From NCBI RefSeq assembly GCF_933775445.1, contig NC_065872.1, forward strand, positions 20,398,001 through 20,462,000: a stretch of 64,000 nt of DNA, written 5' to 3'. This document shows positions 23,853 to 35,784 of the stretch, piece after piece. Source of the stretch: Argentina anserina. Its lineage: Eukaryota > Streptophyta > Magnoliopsida > Rosales > Rosaceae. How positions within the stretch are numbered: position 1 is the first letter of the stretch; every line of letters starts with the position of its first letter. A program made the position numbers and the translations under genes. A model generated the notes under the pieces. It was not told where the DNA came from, ran no database searches, and was given only the letters and a program-made list of their open reading frames with translations.

Positions 23853-24919
23853 GGGATAGCAGTAAGAGTCAGGGATCTCCTACGAAAGAAATGCACAGAT
23901 AACCTAAAGTCAAAACGGCAAAGAAACAATTCAGAGGAGTTGAGAATATGTGTCCTAAAATTATGGATATTCCGACTCAGTGGGATTGCCATATCTCCAA
24001 GGACAAGAAGCATAAAAGCAGGTTTCTCGAGCAAAGGATGCGGACGAAAGTTTGGTTCTAAAAAATATAGATTCCGGAAGAAATCTTCCAAACCAAAATC
24101 TTATGAAGAAAAGAAAGAGAAATCATCTCCTAAAAAGAGATTTTTTTAGAAAGAAAAAACGAAAGCAAAATAATTCTTCCAGATATGCAAAGACATGCAA
24201 ATGCTGGCTCTGTAAAGCTGAAGGCCAATAGGCTAATGAATGTCCTAAGAAACATAAAAGGACTTCTAAGGCTTTAATGACTGAATATGATGAAGCCATA
24301 GAATATGCGAACCTAATAAGGTTTGAAGTAGCCTATTATGATGAAGAGAATGACTCAATATACTCTCTCGACTACCCATCAGACACCGAGACATATAACA
24401 ATTCAGAAGATTCTTCAGGTGTCTGAAGAAGATGAAGATATGGGATACCGACCTATATTTTTGTTACAAGTCCAAAATTGGAAACAAGAGCAAACTGATA
24501 TTATCAGTATTTTTCGTCCAAAGCTAGGAGCATTTACATGTGACTATTGTAAATGTAAAGATGACATCACAATACCTAAGAATTGTGAGAAAACAGGAGA
24601 GACATATTATAAGGAATGCTTCATCGCAGAGCTAAGAAGAACGATAGGAGAAAATGATGCTCATATCTTTGTTGATCAAGAATATGCGATGTTCTATGAG
24701 CAGGTAAAAGAACAAATCCTCAAGCAGAGTCTTAGAAGTGATATCGAAAAAATGAAGTTAGTAACTTCATTAAGTAATTCTATATCAATAGAAGTGGAAG
24801 AATCTTCCACACATGAAGAAGAAAGGATAATCAATCCTTTTATCGAAATATTTGGTGATTCACTAAAACCATTAAAACAAGTCCAGACAAGTAGTTATAG
24901 CAACTACATTACCGTATGA

Positions 24920-25255
24920 CTGTAGTTTCCCAATTACAAGAAATATCATCTACATACATTTGTAGATAGTGGATCAGGATGCAGTCTAGCAAGGAGATAT
25001 GCTATTCCTAAAGAATATTGGGAGCAAGTTGACAAACCAGTCACATGAATTGGAATGGGAAACAATGAGATAAATATGAACATCTTCGCTAAGAATGTTA
25101 AAATTTCCTTGGGAGGAGGAACTTTTATCGTTAAGCAATTTTGGCAATGCGAACCTCAGGAAGCTGATTTGTTGGTTGGAAATGATTTTCTCCTTCAACA
25201 AATTGTAACTCAAACTCCAACCATGCTCGGGTTTGAGAAATATAACAAGTTCTAA
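24920..25255 (+). pseudogene. Viral aspartic protease domain, decayed
   Basis: FVDSGSGCSLARR places the catalytic D-S-G at 24965-24973, followed by the usual hydrophobic strands and a VGNDFLLQQ segment near 25180. It is retropepsin-like, cleaving the viral polyprotein in the ancestor. An in-frame stop occurs at about 25046. It is followed by an acidic Ser/Glu-rich linker (25380-25640) before RT. Confidence 0.7.
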
Positions 25256-25639
25256 TGGGAATCAAGACTTATAGTTGCAGTTAGAATCACATGAGAAGTT
25301 TTCACAGAGCAATATTAGAGATCGCAAGCGAAGAGTGGTGATCACAAGCTAGGTTTATGAACTAGAATTTCAACCAGTTTTGTTATTAAAAGATCAGCTA
25401 AAGGAGGATCATGAAATAATAACAGTTGAAACGAGTTCAAAAGACTCGGAAGATTCAGATTCAGAGGAAAATCCTCAAAGGTCTGATAATGAGAGTTCAA
25501 GCTCCGATGGAGAAGAATATTTCATCTTGGAACACAACCTTAAGGTATATGCCAACAAGGTTGAACAGAAGAAGATTCCTACCCTTACGAAGATTGATAA
25601 TTTACTGAAACCCATCATCAGTGAAGACCTTCAATTATA

Positions 25640-27110
25640 CTGAGAAAAAGATCCAGTATATTGTGAGCTAAAGATGCATGATGCAAATGCTATTTGCCAT
25701 GTGAAAGCTATTCCACATTACAAAGAGCAAGATAGAAAATAAATGGAAAGCAAGATTCAAGAACTTCTTGAAAAAAATTAATCAGGCCATCCAATAGTCC
25801 TCATCATGCTCCAATTTTCCTTGTAAGAAATCATGCAGAACAAGTAAGAGGCAAATATAGAATGGTGATAGATTATAGGGATGTGAGCAAGAAGACCATC
25901 AAGGATGGATATTAGATTGCTCAGGTAAGAGTCCTCATCAACAGACTTAAAAGAGCAAGAATCGTCTCCAAGTTTGATGCAAAATCAGGTTTATGGTAAG
26001 TCAAAATGCATCATGATTCCATACCTTTAACCGCTTTTGGAACTCCTCAAGGACACTATGAATGGCTACTCATGCCATTTGGGTTAAAGCAATGTCCTTC
26101 CATTTTTCAAAGAAAGATGGATAATATATTCAAGCCTTATGCAGATTTTAGCATAGTCTATATAGATGACATTCTGCTTTTCTTCAGGACTATGAATGAG
26201 CATCTAAAACATCTTGAGTAGATTTACAAGCTTATTGTCAGAAAGGAATCATCCTAGGACAAAAACAAAAATTCATCTTATCAAAGGTGAAATAGATTTT
26301 CTCGACATACATGTTAAGGATGGAGAGATTCATCTCCAAGACCATATCGTCAAAAAGATTGGCCAACTTCCAGACAACATCCTAGACGCAAAGTCTTTAC
26401 AAAGATTTTTAGGAGTTGTTATTTTTGCGAGAGATTTTATTACTCAAGTCAGTGGTCTCACTGCTCTTCTCTCTCCCAAAACAAGCAAAAAAGAGGTGGT
26501 CTTTCACGACAAATGATAGCAACATTGTCAAGAAAATTAAAGAGCTAACGAAGAATCTTCCACCCCTACAATTACCAGAAGAAGGTGATAGAGTCATTTT
26601 GCAAACTGACGCAAATGATTACTATTGGGCAGAAGTAGTCTTAGTTGTTGCCCCAGATACAAGTCATGAAAAGATTTGTAAATTCATGTCACGAAAGTTT
26701 AATCCAACTGAAATAAACTATTCCACTGGAGACAAGGAAGTCGTTGTTCTAATCAAATCCATTAAGGGCGTAGATGCATTTTTAGGAAATAAATTTATGG
26801 TCCGAACAAATAATAAGAGAGTAAAAAACTTCACGAATTATAAATTAACTGATGCAGTTGATAAAGGAAGAGTTTTTAGGTGACAAATGTTTTTATCTCA
26901 GTAATATTATGATGTTGAAATAGTTGCAGGAGACAAAAACTACTTATCAGACGCCCTTATAAGAGATTGGACAATGCTCCATAGAGAAGGACGTAACCCC
27001 AGAAACAGGAGACCAGATCCAGAAGAAGAGTCTGAACCAAAAGAGAAGACTCTATGGAAAAGATACAAGAGTGGAGACAAAATTGTCGGACCACTACATG
27101 ATGGACCCGG
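25640..27110 (+). pseudogene. Viral reverse transcriptase and RNase H, decayed
   Basis: Motifs in order: a VIDYRD segment (about 25866), FDAKSG (25975), the GTPQGHYEWLLMPFGLKQ block (26041-26094), YIDD (26159-26170), and after a short scrambled stretch an RNase H with LQTDAND (about 26596), a conserved serine-threonine-glycine region, and at 26940 a DKNYLSDAL segment that matches the conserved end of caulimovirid RNase H domains. At least seven stop codons or frameshifts lie between 25640 and 26520. The YIDD residues themselves are intact. The far end is cut by the solo LTR at 27111. Confidence 0.82.
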
Positions 27111-29346
27111 TGATCAGTTCGATTACTTGAGATCAATATTAACCCTGTAAGCATCGTTAGTAGTATAAAGCAAAAGGGTATCGTTCATAAACCGGGGATC
27201 CATCCAGGTTAAAGAATCACAAATATTTAACAACGAATTCTGAGTTTGAGGATTTTGGGATATAGGATCGGTATCAAAACAGAAAATAAAACTTAAACTA
27301 AGATATGCATGTGATCATCCAACCAACACATAAGCAATCACCAAACAAATTACATAAGAACAAAGGCATCGAAATCGATTCTCAGTCATGTTCATGCCGT
27401 AGGTATCATAGTTAATCTTAAGTTCGATTATGCATCAAGTCCTTGTTTCCTAATACACGGATACATTCGGCCAATTACTTGTCTTGCTACGAAATCTAAC
27501 ATACCAATTCATCATGCAATTACGTATCACATAAAGAAATCAACATGTTTAAGCACCTATTCAATGTCGAACTTAAGATCATAATCGGTGGAAGAACAAA
27601 GAACAAACAACTAATCAACTACTTGTATCAAAATTGTTTTCAACTTTGAATGATTAACATTTGTAACATCAACTACTTGTCTTAATCACACATGCAATAT
27701 AAGAACACACCGAAAATTAATCAAGAACATCAATAAACATAAAATCATTGAACTAAAATCGAAAACCTTAATTCATCATGTCATTCAAAAGTTACAAATA
27801 TCTCATAGACAAGAATAAAAATAACTTTAACAAAACCTAAACATAAATCATCCACGAACAAGAACATAAAAACCCGAAACTAAACATGAAGATCATAGAG
27901 TTACACTTTATAATTCTTCTCCCAAGGTTCCTTACAAAGGTAGCACGAAATCTTCAAGAGTATGGTATCCTAGGCTCCCAAAGAATTCATATTCTATGGT
28001 GCTTGGTGAATGAAAGTGTTTGGGCAGAGCTTTGGCAATACTTGTGTGCAAGGTTGATGATCTTTTTTTCTGTGGAAATGAAGTGCTATATATAGAGGAA
28101 GAAATCTAAGGGAGGCTGGCCACAAAGTCCACAAAGTCGAAACCAAATTGGTTGAGGTTTCTTAGATTTTCTGAATTCGGTAGATCTGACCTTTGTGCCT
28201 TGTTCTGGCCATAACTTTCTCTAGAAAATAGATATTGAGGTGATTCCAACTGACCTTTGCAAATAGACTTCCATAGCATGCATTGTCTGAATCATTGTGA
28301 GCTGTCCAAGGGAGCCTGTCAAAGTTGGATGACCTGCACTGCCAGAATTCTGATTTCTATAAGGATTGGACATTAATTGCATATCTTCTTCTCCCTTTAA
28401 TGCTGATTTCTATTGCACAAATTTCTTCCTTTGAATTAGGAAGGCAGCAAGAATCTTAATTGTTGCAGCCTTGTTTCAATTTTCTTACCTCTCATTAATT
28501 TGCTGCATGCATTCTTTACTTTCTTACCTCTTCTCATTTATTTGCTGCATGCCTTCTTTGACATTCTTTGCTTTATGAATTTAGGGTGATTCTGATATAG
28601 ATTTGTGCTCTATATGTAGGAGAAACAACGTCCTAAGTTTCCCTCAAATCTCTTATATCAAAAGCAAATGAAGAGCTGAGATAATTCTGCCTAGCCCACT
28701 GGATCTCTAAGTAATGATTCAGTCATATCTCCCTATAGGAATAAGATATTGATTTGATTCTGAATCCTACAGAAACTACACTCACACAGCTTTCTATCCA
28801 TATATGGTACATCTTCTAATTCAATCTGAGCTGTCCAGGGGAGCCCGTCGAAGTTGGACTACGAATCTTGATAGCATTTTAATTCTTGCATGGATTGGGG
28901 TTTTAAGTACATTTCTTCTTCTCTTTAATAATTCTGATTTATATGCACGAAAATATTTTCATATACACCTTGGAAATCCATCTCCAACTTGGTTTTAGAA
29001 TCCAACTCCCAATAGGAAACCATCAATGCCGCATGGCCTCTCCTTATTTCTTGCGCAACTAGGATTTCTTTCCTTCTCTAACATAGATTTGTATTTCCTA
29101 ATAAGAATAAGTACGTTAGAAACAAAGAAATAGGAAATGATGAATCATACTCGAACAAGAAATCATATCTCAAAAAGGATTCTTAACACTTAGCACGATT
29201 TCATCATTAATCCACACATAATCGATATAAGCTCTACCTAGACACTTATTCATACAAAAGAAACTAAAACATACTAAATAAGAGGTAACAAAGAGTAAGA
29301 ATATGGCATAAACGCATTAAGAACCTCACACTTAGTGCTCCTATCA
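27111..29346 (-). mobile_element. Solo LTR, Athila-type, in the viral RNase H end
   Basis: The unit starts TGATCAGTTCGATTACTTG and ends TGTGCTCCTATCA-type sequence (2236 bp), in minus orientation. Flanks are CCCGG (27106-27110) and CCTGG (29347-29351): a 5-bp duplication with one C-to-T change. Viral sequence reads through when it is removed. It is most like the solo LTR at 38653-40915. Confidence 0.88.
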
Positions 29347-29351
29347 CCTGG

Positions 29352-30730
29352 TTACCAGTATATAGTCTCATACGACATGGCTGAATCCAGCAGACCAGCT
29401 GGAAAACAGAAGCCAAAACCAATGATGGACTCGAACAAGCAATTGGATGATAAATCCATATCAAAGGAAGAGGCTCAGTCAGCAACCTCTGAAGATGAGA
29501 AGAACCTCTTAAATGAGTTCTGCTGCATTCTAATATAGCCACAACTAATCAATCCCAGGGTAAATGATTGACTATCCCGTCTCAAACGGCCGACGGTAAA
29601 GGCAGATCAAGTTCGTTTATGGCTGATGCCTAGCCAAAAGGCAGAAGAGTCCATTTTAGGACAAGCAAGCTTCCAGAAGTCATTGGAACAAAGAAGATTT
29701 TCCACCAGCATTTGAAGGTTTTTGACAAACCAGTTTTCAGAACTGGAAGGGTATTATTCTTTAAACATAAAATTATTATTGATAAAATTCTGTATGCCTT
29801 CCGTGATGATAATGAATGTCATATGCTTCAAGCCATTAAAGTTTTAACAGAAGAATTGTATGGATCTCATACTAAAACAAGCAGATTGCTAGTGAAGAAT
29901 GTCAAGTTCCAAAGGTAATATTCCTTGAAAATCTTGAGAGTGCCAAGCTTCCTATCTTAGCATTAAGAGAGGATGAGTGGTATAACTTTCATAACATTTT
30001 AGAAGATTCCAGGAAGAGATATCCTCTTCACGAAACTCTATCAGTAGATCATGGCTCATATTATGGGAGGTATTTAGTTGATGTTCAATCAGAACATCCC
30101 CAAAGTCACAAATAGTGGCTTTTGAAAATGGTTTTGTTCACAATCTCTGGACAAAATCAAATGAAGATCTAAAGAGATTCCCTGAAATAATTTCTGGAGC
30201 ACTTACGCATATTAGACCCGACAATTGCATTCAAAGATTAAAATTCGTGTCTACACCACAAGAATGGACAGTAATCAACGGAGAGATAAATTACATTTCA
30301 ACTTGTCATTATGTCAGATTGATTTAGAGTTCAACAAAGAGGTCTTCTGTCATAAAGAACAATGGCAAGCCTAATCAAAGTATTCCATGGATGAAAGCCA
30401 TGACCATTGCCAGCATGAGGAAGATAGTTCCAAGAGACAGAAGTTTGAGCCTTCTAGCAAGCGGGGAGATCATAATGGTCACCTGTTACAATCATCCTCC
30501 GCTATAAATAGTGACTTTTTTACATCCCTAGGAAGAAAAGAGGTTGATTACACTCTGGCCACCACCAAATGGCTAGAAAAAATAGAAAAAAGATGAAAAA
30601 TATAAGATTCCTATTTATGTTTCAAATCTTGAATCCGAGATAGAAAATTCATATGCTTCAGATGACTCATACGATTTCGATAACGAGCACATGTTAACAT
30701 TATCAACCAGATGGAGGTTGAGTGGATGAT
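29352..30730 (+). pseudogene. Viral downstream ORF of unknown function, decayed
   Basis: After the RNase H end an ATG at 29377 opens MAESSRPAGKQKPKP. Later pieces include a KVFDKPVFRTGRVLFFKHK segment (29712-29760), a helix-rich VLTEELYGSHTKTSR segment (about 29840-29885), and a hydrophilic MDESHDHCQHEEDS part (30387). Stops separate them. Florendovirus-like caulimovirids carry a second ORF after the polyprotein; that is the basis for calling this viral. No enzyme motif was recognised. Confidence 0.5.
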
Positions 30731-30870
30731 GTCGCTACAAAATAGCCAATTTTACTTTTCATAAAATAAAGTTAAAATTATTCAAGATAAAGAGGAATCC
30801 TCTTGTCTGCTATTTACTTTTGTCTGTCATTGTTTTTATTTCAATTTGAAATCTTAGTTGAAGTGCAGAG

Positions 30871-30880
30871 TCTATATAAG
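30871..30880 (+). promoter_or_regulatory. Candidate second viral promoter (TATA)
   Basis: TCTATATAAGGAGGTCAACC downstream of the last viral ORF sits where the pregenomic RNA promoter of a circular caulimovirid genome would be. It resembles the left-end sequence TATATATAGAGTTCAAC at 15056, so the copy may include both ends of one genome unit. Confidence 0.45.
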
Positions 30881-31122
30881 GAGGTCAACCTTCTCAAGGA
30901 AGACGCAAGAGAAAAGAAAAGGAGAAATCAGATGAACTTGGCATCGAAGCTCTCACTACCTTTCGAAAAGAAAACAACCAGTCTACTAAGAAGTTCTAGT
31001 ATAGTGAATGTATAGTATAGTTTGAGTGTGAATATACTTACTACTGTGTGAAGTATCTTTCAGCTGTAATCATCTAGTGTGGTATGATTTCTTTACAAGT
31101 TTGTTTTCATTTCAAGTCATGT

Positions 31123-32684
31123 TGATGATTGCTCGATTACTCGACATCAATATTTAACCATGTACACATCATTGGTAGTATAAAGCAAGAGGGTATCGTT
31201 CACAAACCGGGGATCCAGCCAGGGCTTAGGATCACAAACACTTAATACGAATTCATAAAGATATAAAAGAGTTTGATATAGGTTCGGTATCAAAGATAAA
31301 AACAGAAAATAAAACCTAAATTAATATATACATGTGATCAACCAACCAACACATAAGAAATTACCAAACAAATCATGTAAAGCTAACGAAAACAAGTTAT
31401 AGTTCTCCTTTAAGAATCATGCCGAGACACTATCATGAATGACTAAGGTTGGATCATGCAATTAGGGTTCTAAGCAGTAACCTAAACACATAAACACTTA
31501 ACACATTCGACTCTTCCCAAGCGGTCTTAATCGAAATCTAACATACTTATCCTACTATGCAACTTCAAAGCCACGCATATTGAATTCATTAAGTATGTCA
31601 CCTACTTAACCCCCAATCATGCAATTTCGAAAATCACATAGAAAAGATAAACATGTTCATAGCATAAGTCATAAATCCAACAACCTAAATATCATGCTAC
31701 AAGCGTATACATAACATAAAGATATCGAAATCACTCAAGAACAAGGCACGGCAGAAACTAAAATCATAGAACTAAAAACCTAAAATCGCAACTTTATATA
31801 ATTTGAAACAAGTACTATCTCATAGACAAAATCGAAACTAATTTACACTACACAAATCGCATACTCATCCAATAACAAGAAAAACCAAAACCCGAAATAG
31901 ACATAGAGAGAATCATGGTTACATTTTATAAATCAAGCGATCTCATAAAGTATATCCGTGGCTTCTAAGGGGATGGAACCTTCTTCACAAGCGTGCTTGA
32001 AGGCGATTGATTGGTGGGGAATGATGGAATTGGTTTTAGGATTTCATGGAAGGGTGAGGGATTAATTCGGCAGAGCTAGGCTTGTGTTTGTGTGCAAGGT
32101 TGATGATGATTAAATGGGGAGGCCGAGCCTCTATATATAGGAGTCAATAAACCCTCTTGCCGTCCGAATTAGGAGATAGAATCCAAATGGGTAGTTGAAA
32201 TCTTCTTTGTTATGGATTTTGATTCATGTACTCCAAATCCAACTTGATGTGGGAAACCAAATCCAATAGGGAGACATATAAGAGCTGCACGGCATATCTC
32301 CTTGTTCAACTAGGAATAGCTAGGCCGGCCTCTTCTTCTCCTTCTTCAACTCGGACATGATTTCCTTGTCTCACTAGGAATGCATCACGGCATCTCTACT
32401 CCTTGTCCAACTATGATTTATCTTTCCTGAAAAGAATTAGACGATTAAGGAATAGGAAATAATGAAAATAGGAAAATAGAGTCCTAGCCGAGTAAGGAAT
32501 CCTAGCTCAATAAGAATTTCTAACACTTAGCACAGTTTCATCATCAATTCATTCAATATTCGGCATAGCTCTACTTAGAACATAGAAATGACAAATATGA
32601 ACCTAAAACAACTAACTAAGAAATTACAAAGCATAAGAATATAGCATATATACATTATGAACGTCACATTTCGTGCTCCTATCA
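31123..32684 (-). repeat. 3' LTR of the Athila element
   Basis: TGATGATTGCTCGATTAC to TCGTGCTCCTATCA, 1562 bp, the 3' LTR on the minus strand. A CTATATATAG TATA-like box (about 32132-32143) lies roughly 540 bp from the minus-strand start. Next to it at 32685-32700 the minus strand reads CTAAGTGTGGGGTTGT, the polypurine tract. Confidence 0.92.
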
Positions 32685-34476
32685 ACAACCCCACACTTAG
32701 ACTTTGCTAGTCCCTTAGCAAACACTAAAAAGGGAAATCAAAATATAAAACGAAAATAAGAATAACAACACTACTAATGCCTTCAACATTTTGTCTCAGA
32801 GATCTTCAAACTCATAGCATCAAGAATAACACTCAATTGAAATAAATAAGATGAATTCAATGGTTAATAAACATGAGATTTCATTTAACAAGTAAGACAT
32901 GGTAGAAACAAAGGTGACATTAAGCTCGACATGTTCAAAACAAGTTCACATTCAACTCACACAGGATATGCACTCCAAATCTTTTCTCTCAAGAACATGG
33001 CATATGCTTAAAAGCTTTTTCACACACAAGAGTTATAGACATAGTGAAATCGAAAACCTCATGAAAGATACCAATCATATGCACAAATGAACCCATACCA
33101 TATGCTTACTCATGAAACAAACTCCACAAATCAAGAGCTACTCATTTTAAGAATCATGCGGATCTTTAGAAATGGGATCGTTTAGGCTCGGCATGGATAC
33201 ATTTTTCAAGGTAAAGGAATCACAAAGGTCATCCTCAAGACTTAGCAGAGCAAAACATCCACCTCATGTCGCCATACTCCATAAAACAAGGGCCAAATAT
33301 CATCATGTTGGACCCATCCTTCACTTTAAACATTGTGAAAACGAACAAAGGCTAAGTATAACATTATTGAGCCTTCAACAAATACATCATAACTCCAAAT
33401 TCACAAAAACAATTGCCATGCCGTGATCTCTTCATCATTCTTTTCATTTTTTCTCAAAACCATGTATATATACTTTTCTTTTCTTTTCACACGACATCTT
33501 TCAATTTTTCTCTTTTCCATACTCTTTTCACAGCATACTTACATACAATAGCATAACCCCACACTTGAATCAAATCATCACTCCATATTAACACCAAGAC
33601 TCAGCTCTGCCAAGCCTCAAAGACAAGGTAGAGATATAACTATACTAAGTAAGGATATAACATGTTGGTAATGAAAGAAAAGGCTTAACGTAAGCTCAAA
33701 GGGGTTAAAACTAAAGTATCCCAAGCAAGGCTCAAAATAGGATACGGCTTTTTGGCTTAAAGTGGTGGAAATCCTAAAAAGATCCAACAATCATTTTCAA
33801 AATCAGAGTATATTATGACATAAAGTTTCGAAAGTTTCACAAAGTAAGTTCTAGCATTCTCTAGTTCATTGCAATTCTATGGCATATGAATTGATCAAAA
33901 TAGATGTAATGAGGTTATAAATCCAAGAAACGATATAATAAAACTCTCCAAAGAAAAGCACAAGTATATGGCTCGAATCTCACATAGGTTACATGAATTC
34001 AAACAAGTAAAGAACATGCTCATTCTGTACCTAAGTTTCAAAATCCCTATCTACTACATGTTCATACAAAATCTACACATCCATTAACCATCAAATAACA
34101 ATTAAGTTTATTTCAATATCATGCTCATCTATCAACCATAAATTCAAAGATCAACTCATCCTAGACAGTTAAGGCACCTAGGACTCAAAACAACAACAAC
34201 TTAACAAAACACTTTAAAATCGAAAAAACAGAACCAAAAATTACACTAAAATTCGAAAATCAAAACAACAAAATTGAAACACATAAGAATCAAACAATAG
34301 AATACAACGAATGATGTATTCCCCACCCCACACTTAAAACTTACATTGCCCTCAATGTACAATATGAAAAGCAATGAAAATTAAAAAGAGATAATGGATA
34401 AGAAAATGCAAACACTCGTTGATGGCTCCTTCATTGGCGTAAGTTTAGAGTCTATAGCCTAGACTTCTTCTTAGCA
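32685..34476 (-). mobile_element. 3' non-coding region of the Athila element
   Basis: 1.8 kb between integrase and the polypurine tract. Many Athila elements carry an env-like ORF here, but none is present. It matches parts of the Athila fragment at 51000-52160, for example the GGGTCCAACATGATGATA block. Confidence 0.75.
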
Positions 34477-35757
34477 TCACTTGCTTGCCGTAGGATTAAG
34501 GAGAAAGATCTCCTCTACGTTATGCGCCACAAAATTCTCATAGTACGGCTTCAAGCGATGTACATTGACCGTGACTTCCTTATCAATCACAACACCTTTA
34601 ATCCTGATAGCACCAAAAGGAAAAATGTGAGTAACAACAAACGGTCCAAGCCACCTAGAACGGAGCTTGCCCGGAAACAATCTAAGTCGAGAATTAAACA
34701 AAAGAACTTTCTGCCCAACGACAAAGTGTTTCTTCCTAATCATGCGGTCATGAAATGTCTTAGTCTTCTCCTTGTAAACCATTGCCGAATCATAGGCCTC
34801 ATTTCTAATCTCTTCAAGCTCATGCAATTGCAACTTCCTATGTAATCCGGCCTCATCAATGTCCATGTTAAAATTCTTCACAGCCCACCATGCACGATGT
34901 TTAAGCTCCACAGGAAGATGGCACGCCTTGCCATAGACTAATCGAAATGGTGACATGCCTAGGGGAGTCTTGTATGCCGTCCTATAGGCCCAAAGAGCAT
35001 CATCCAATCGTTGAGACCAATCCTTGCGTGATGGTCCAACAGACTTCTCCAAAATTCTCTTGATCTCACGATTAGAGAGGTCCACTTGTCCACTTGTTTG
35101 GGGGTGATAAGGTGTAGCAACCTTATGCTTGATTCCATACTTCTTCAACAACGCCTCAATGGTACGGTTGCAGAAGTGAGATCCTCCATCACTAATGATA
35201 ACTCTCGGCATACCAAACCTAGAGAAAATGTTAGAACGAAGGAAATCTGCAAAAGCTCGAGAATCATTAGTCCGGGTGGCTTTTGCTTCCACCCATTTCG
35301 AAACATAGTCAACACAAACGAGTATGTACAAGAAACCATTAGAGCTAGGAAAAGGTCCCATGAAATCAATACCCCAACAATCAAATATTTCAACATATAT
35401 AATCGGTGTCATAGGCATTTGATCTCTAGATCCTAAGTTTCCCATGCGTTGACATCTATCACAAGTCATGCAAAAATGATATGCATCTTTAAAAATCGTA
35501 GGCCAAAAGAAACCACATTCTAACACCTTTAGAGCAGTCTTACGTGAACCAAAATGTCCTCCACAAGATTCAGAATGGCAAATAGTAAGTATAGAATGAT
35601 GTTCATGTTCAGGGACACACCTCCTAATGATTTGATCAACACAATGTTTCCACAAGTATGGTTCATCCCAAACATAATACTTAGCTAATGCCTTGAGTCT
35701 ATTCTTTTGAGCATGCGATAAAGTATCCGGAAATTGCTTAGAAACAAGATAATTCAC
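34477..35757 (-). CDS. Athila integrase, altered catalytic Glu
   Basis: Open frame of 426 codons with a zinc-binding HHCC-like N terminus (H..H..C..C including CMTCDRC), then the core: Asp in WGIDFMGPF and Asp in ISDGGSHF. The position of the catalytic Glu in the usual GQ-x-E block is Asp ([11 protein letters not shown]). A C-terminal domain with GPF and VNGHRLKPY-like VHRLKPYYE follows. The host-gene boundary to RT is a TAG. Integrase would insert the cDNA into chromosomes; D-D-D in place of D-D-E probably weakens or abolishes this. Confidence 0.9.
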   Translation of the reverse strand: MNYLVSKQFPDTLSHAQKNRLKALAKYYVWDEPYLWKHCVDQIIRRCVPEHEHHSILTICHSESCGGHFGSRKTALKVLECGFFWPTIFKDAYHFCMTCDRCQRMGNLGSRDQMPMTPIIYVEIFDCWGIDFMGPFPSSNGFLYILVCVDYVSKWVEAKATRTNDSRAFADFLRSNIFSRFGMPRVIISDGGSHFCNRTIEALLKKYGIKHKVATPYHPQTSGQVDLSNREIKRILEKSVGPSRKDWSQRLDDALWAYRTAYKTPLGMSPFRLVYGKACHLPVELKHRAWWAVKNFNMDIDEAGLHRKLQLHELEEIRNEAYDSAMVYKEKTKTFHDRMIRKKHFVVGQKVLLFNSRLRLFPGKLRSRWLGPFVVTHIFPFGAIRIKGVVIDKEVTVNVHRLKPYYENFVAHNVEEIFLLNPTASK

Positions 35758-35784
35758 AATATCTGCATACCATGGGTCACTTAC

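Larger units (their letters stand above)
19303..24919 (+). pseudogene. Viral coat protein region, decayed and split
   Basis: The region at 19303-20026 encodes acidic and charged segments and a stretch including VKKWYNSYKQ typical of the capsid core; it resumes at about 23853 after a composite insertion. A very Lys/Arg-rich segment (about 24000-24175) precedes a caulimovirid zinc knuckle (24196-24243) in which all cysteines remain, but the histidine is replaced by Gln and the following residue is a stop. A further 193-codon open stretch (24338-24919) with CDYCKCKDD lies between capsid and protease. Frames change several times. Function: virion assembly and RNA binding in the ancestor. Confidence 0.65.
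14990..31122 (+). other. Endogenous caulimovirid (pararetrovirus) copy, decayed and interrupted
   Basis: Viral parts appear in collinear order: TATA-like core, tRNA-Met primer site (15175-15187), movement protein, coat protein with a basic region and zinc knuckle, aspartic protease, reverse transcriptase with YIDD, RNase H, a separate downstream ORF, then another TATA-containing region (30871). Removing the three insertions (16272-18611, 20027-23852, 27111-29351) leaves about 7.7 kb, the size of a whole caulimovirid genome. A polyprotein followed by an extra ORF suggests a florendovirus-like member; petuvirus is the alternative. Stop codons and frameshifts occur in every domain, so it is an inactive fossil. 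The left limit is approximate. Confidence 0.82.

Noticed and set aside
14990..31122. Possibility that the viral copy is still replication-competent
   Set aside because: Stops, frameshifts and three kilobase-scale insertions affect essential domains, and the zinc knuckle His is lost.
32685..34476. Possible env-like ORF of the Athila element
   Set aside because: Only short frames exist and none has a signal peptide followed by a membrane segment.
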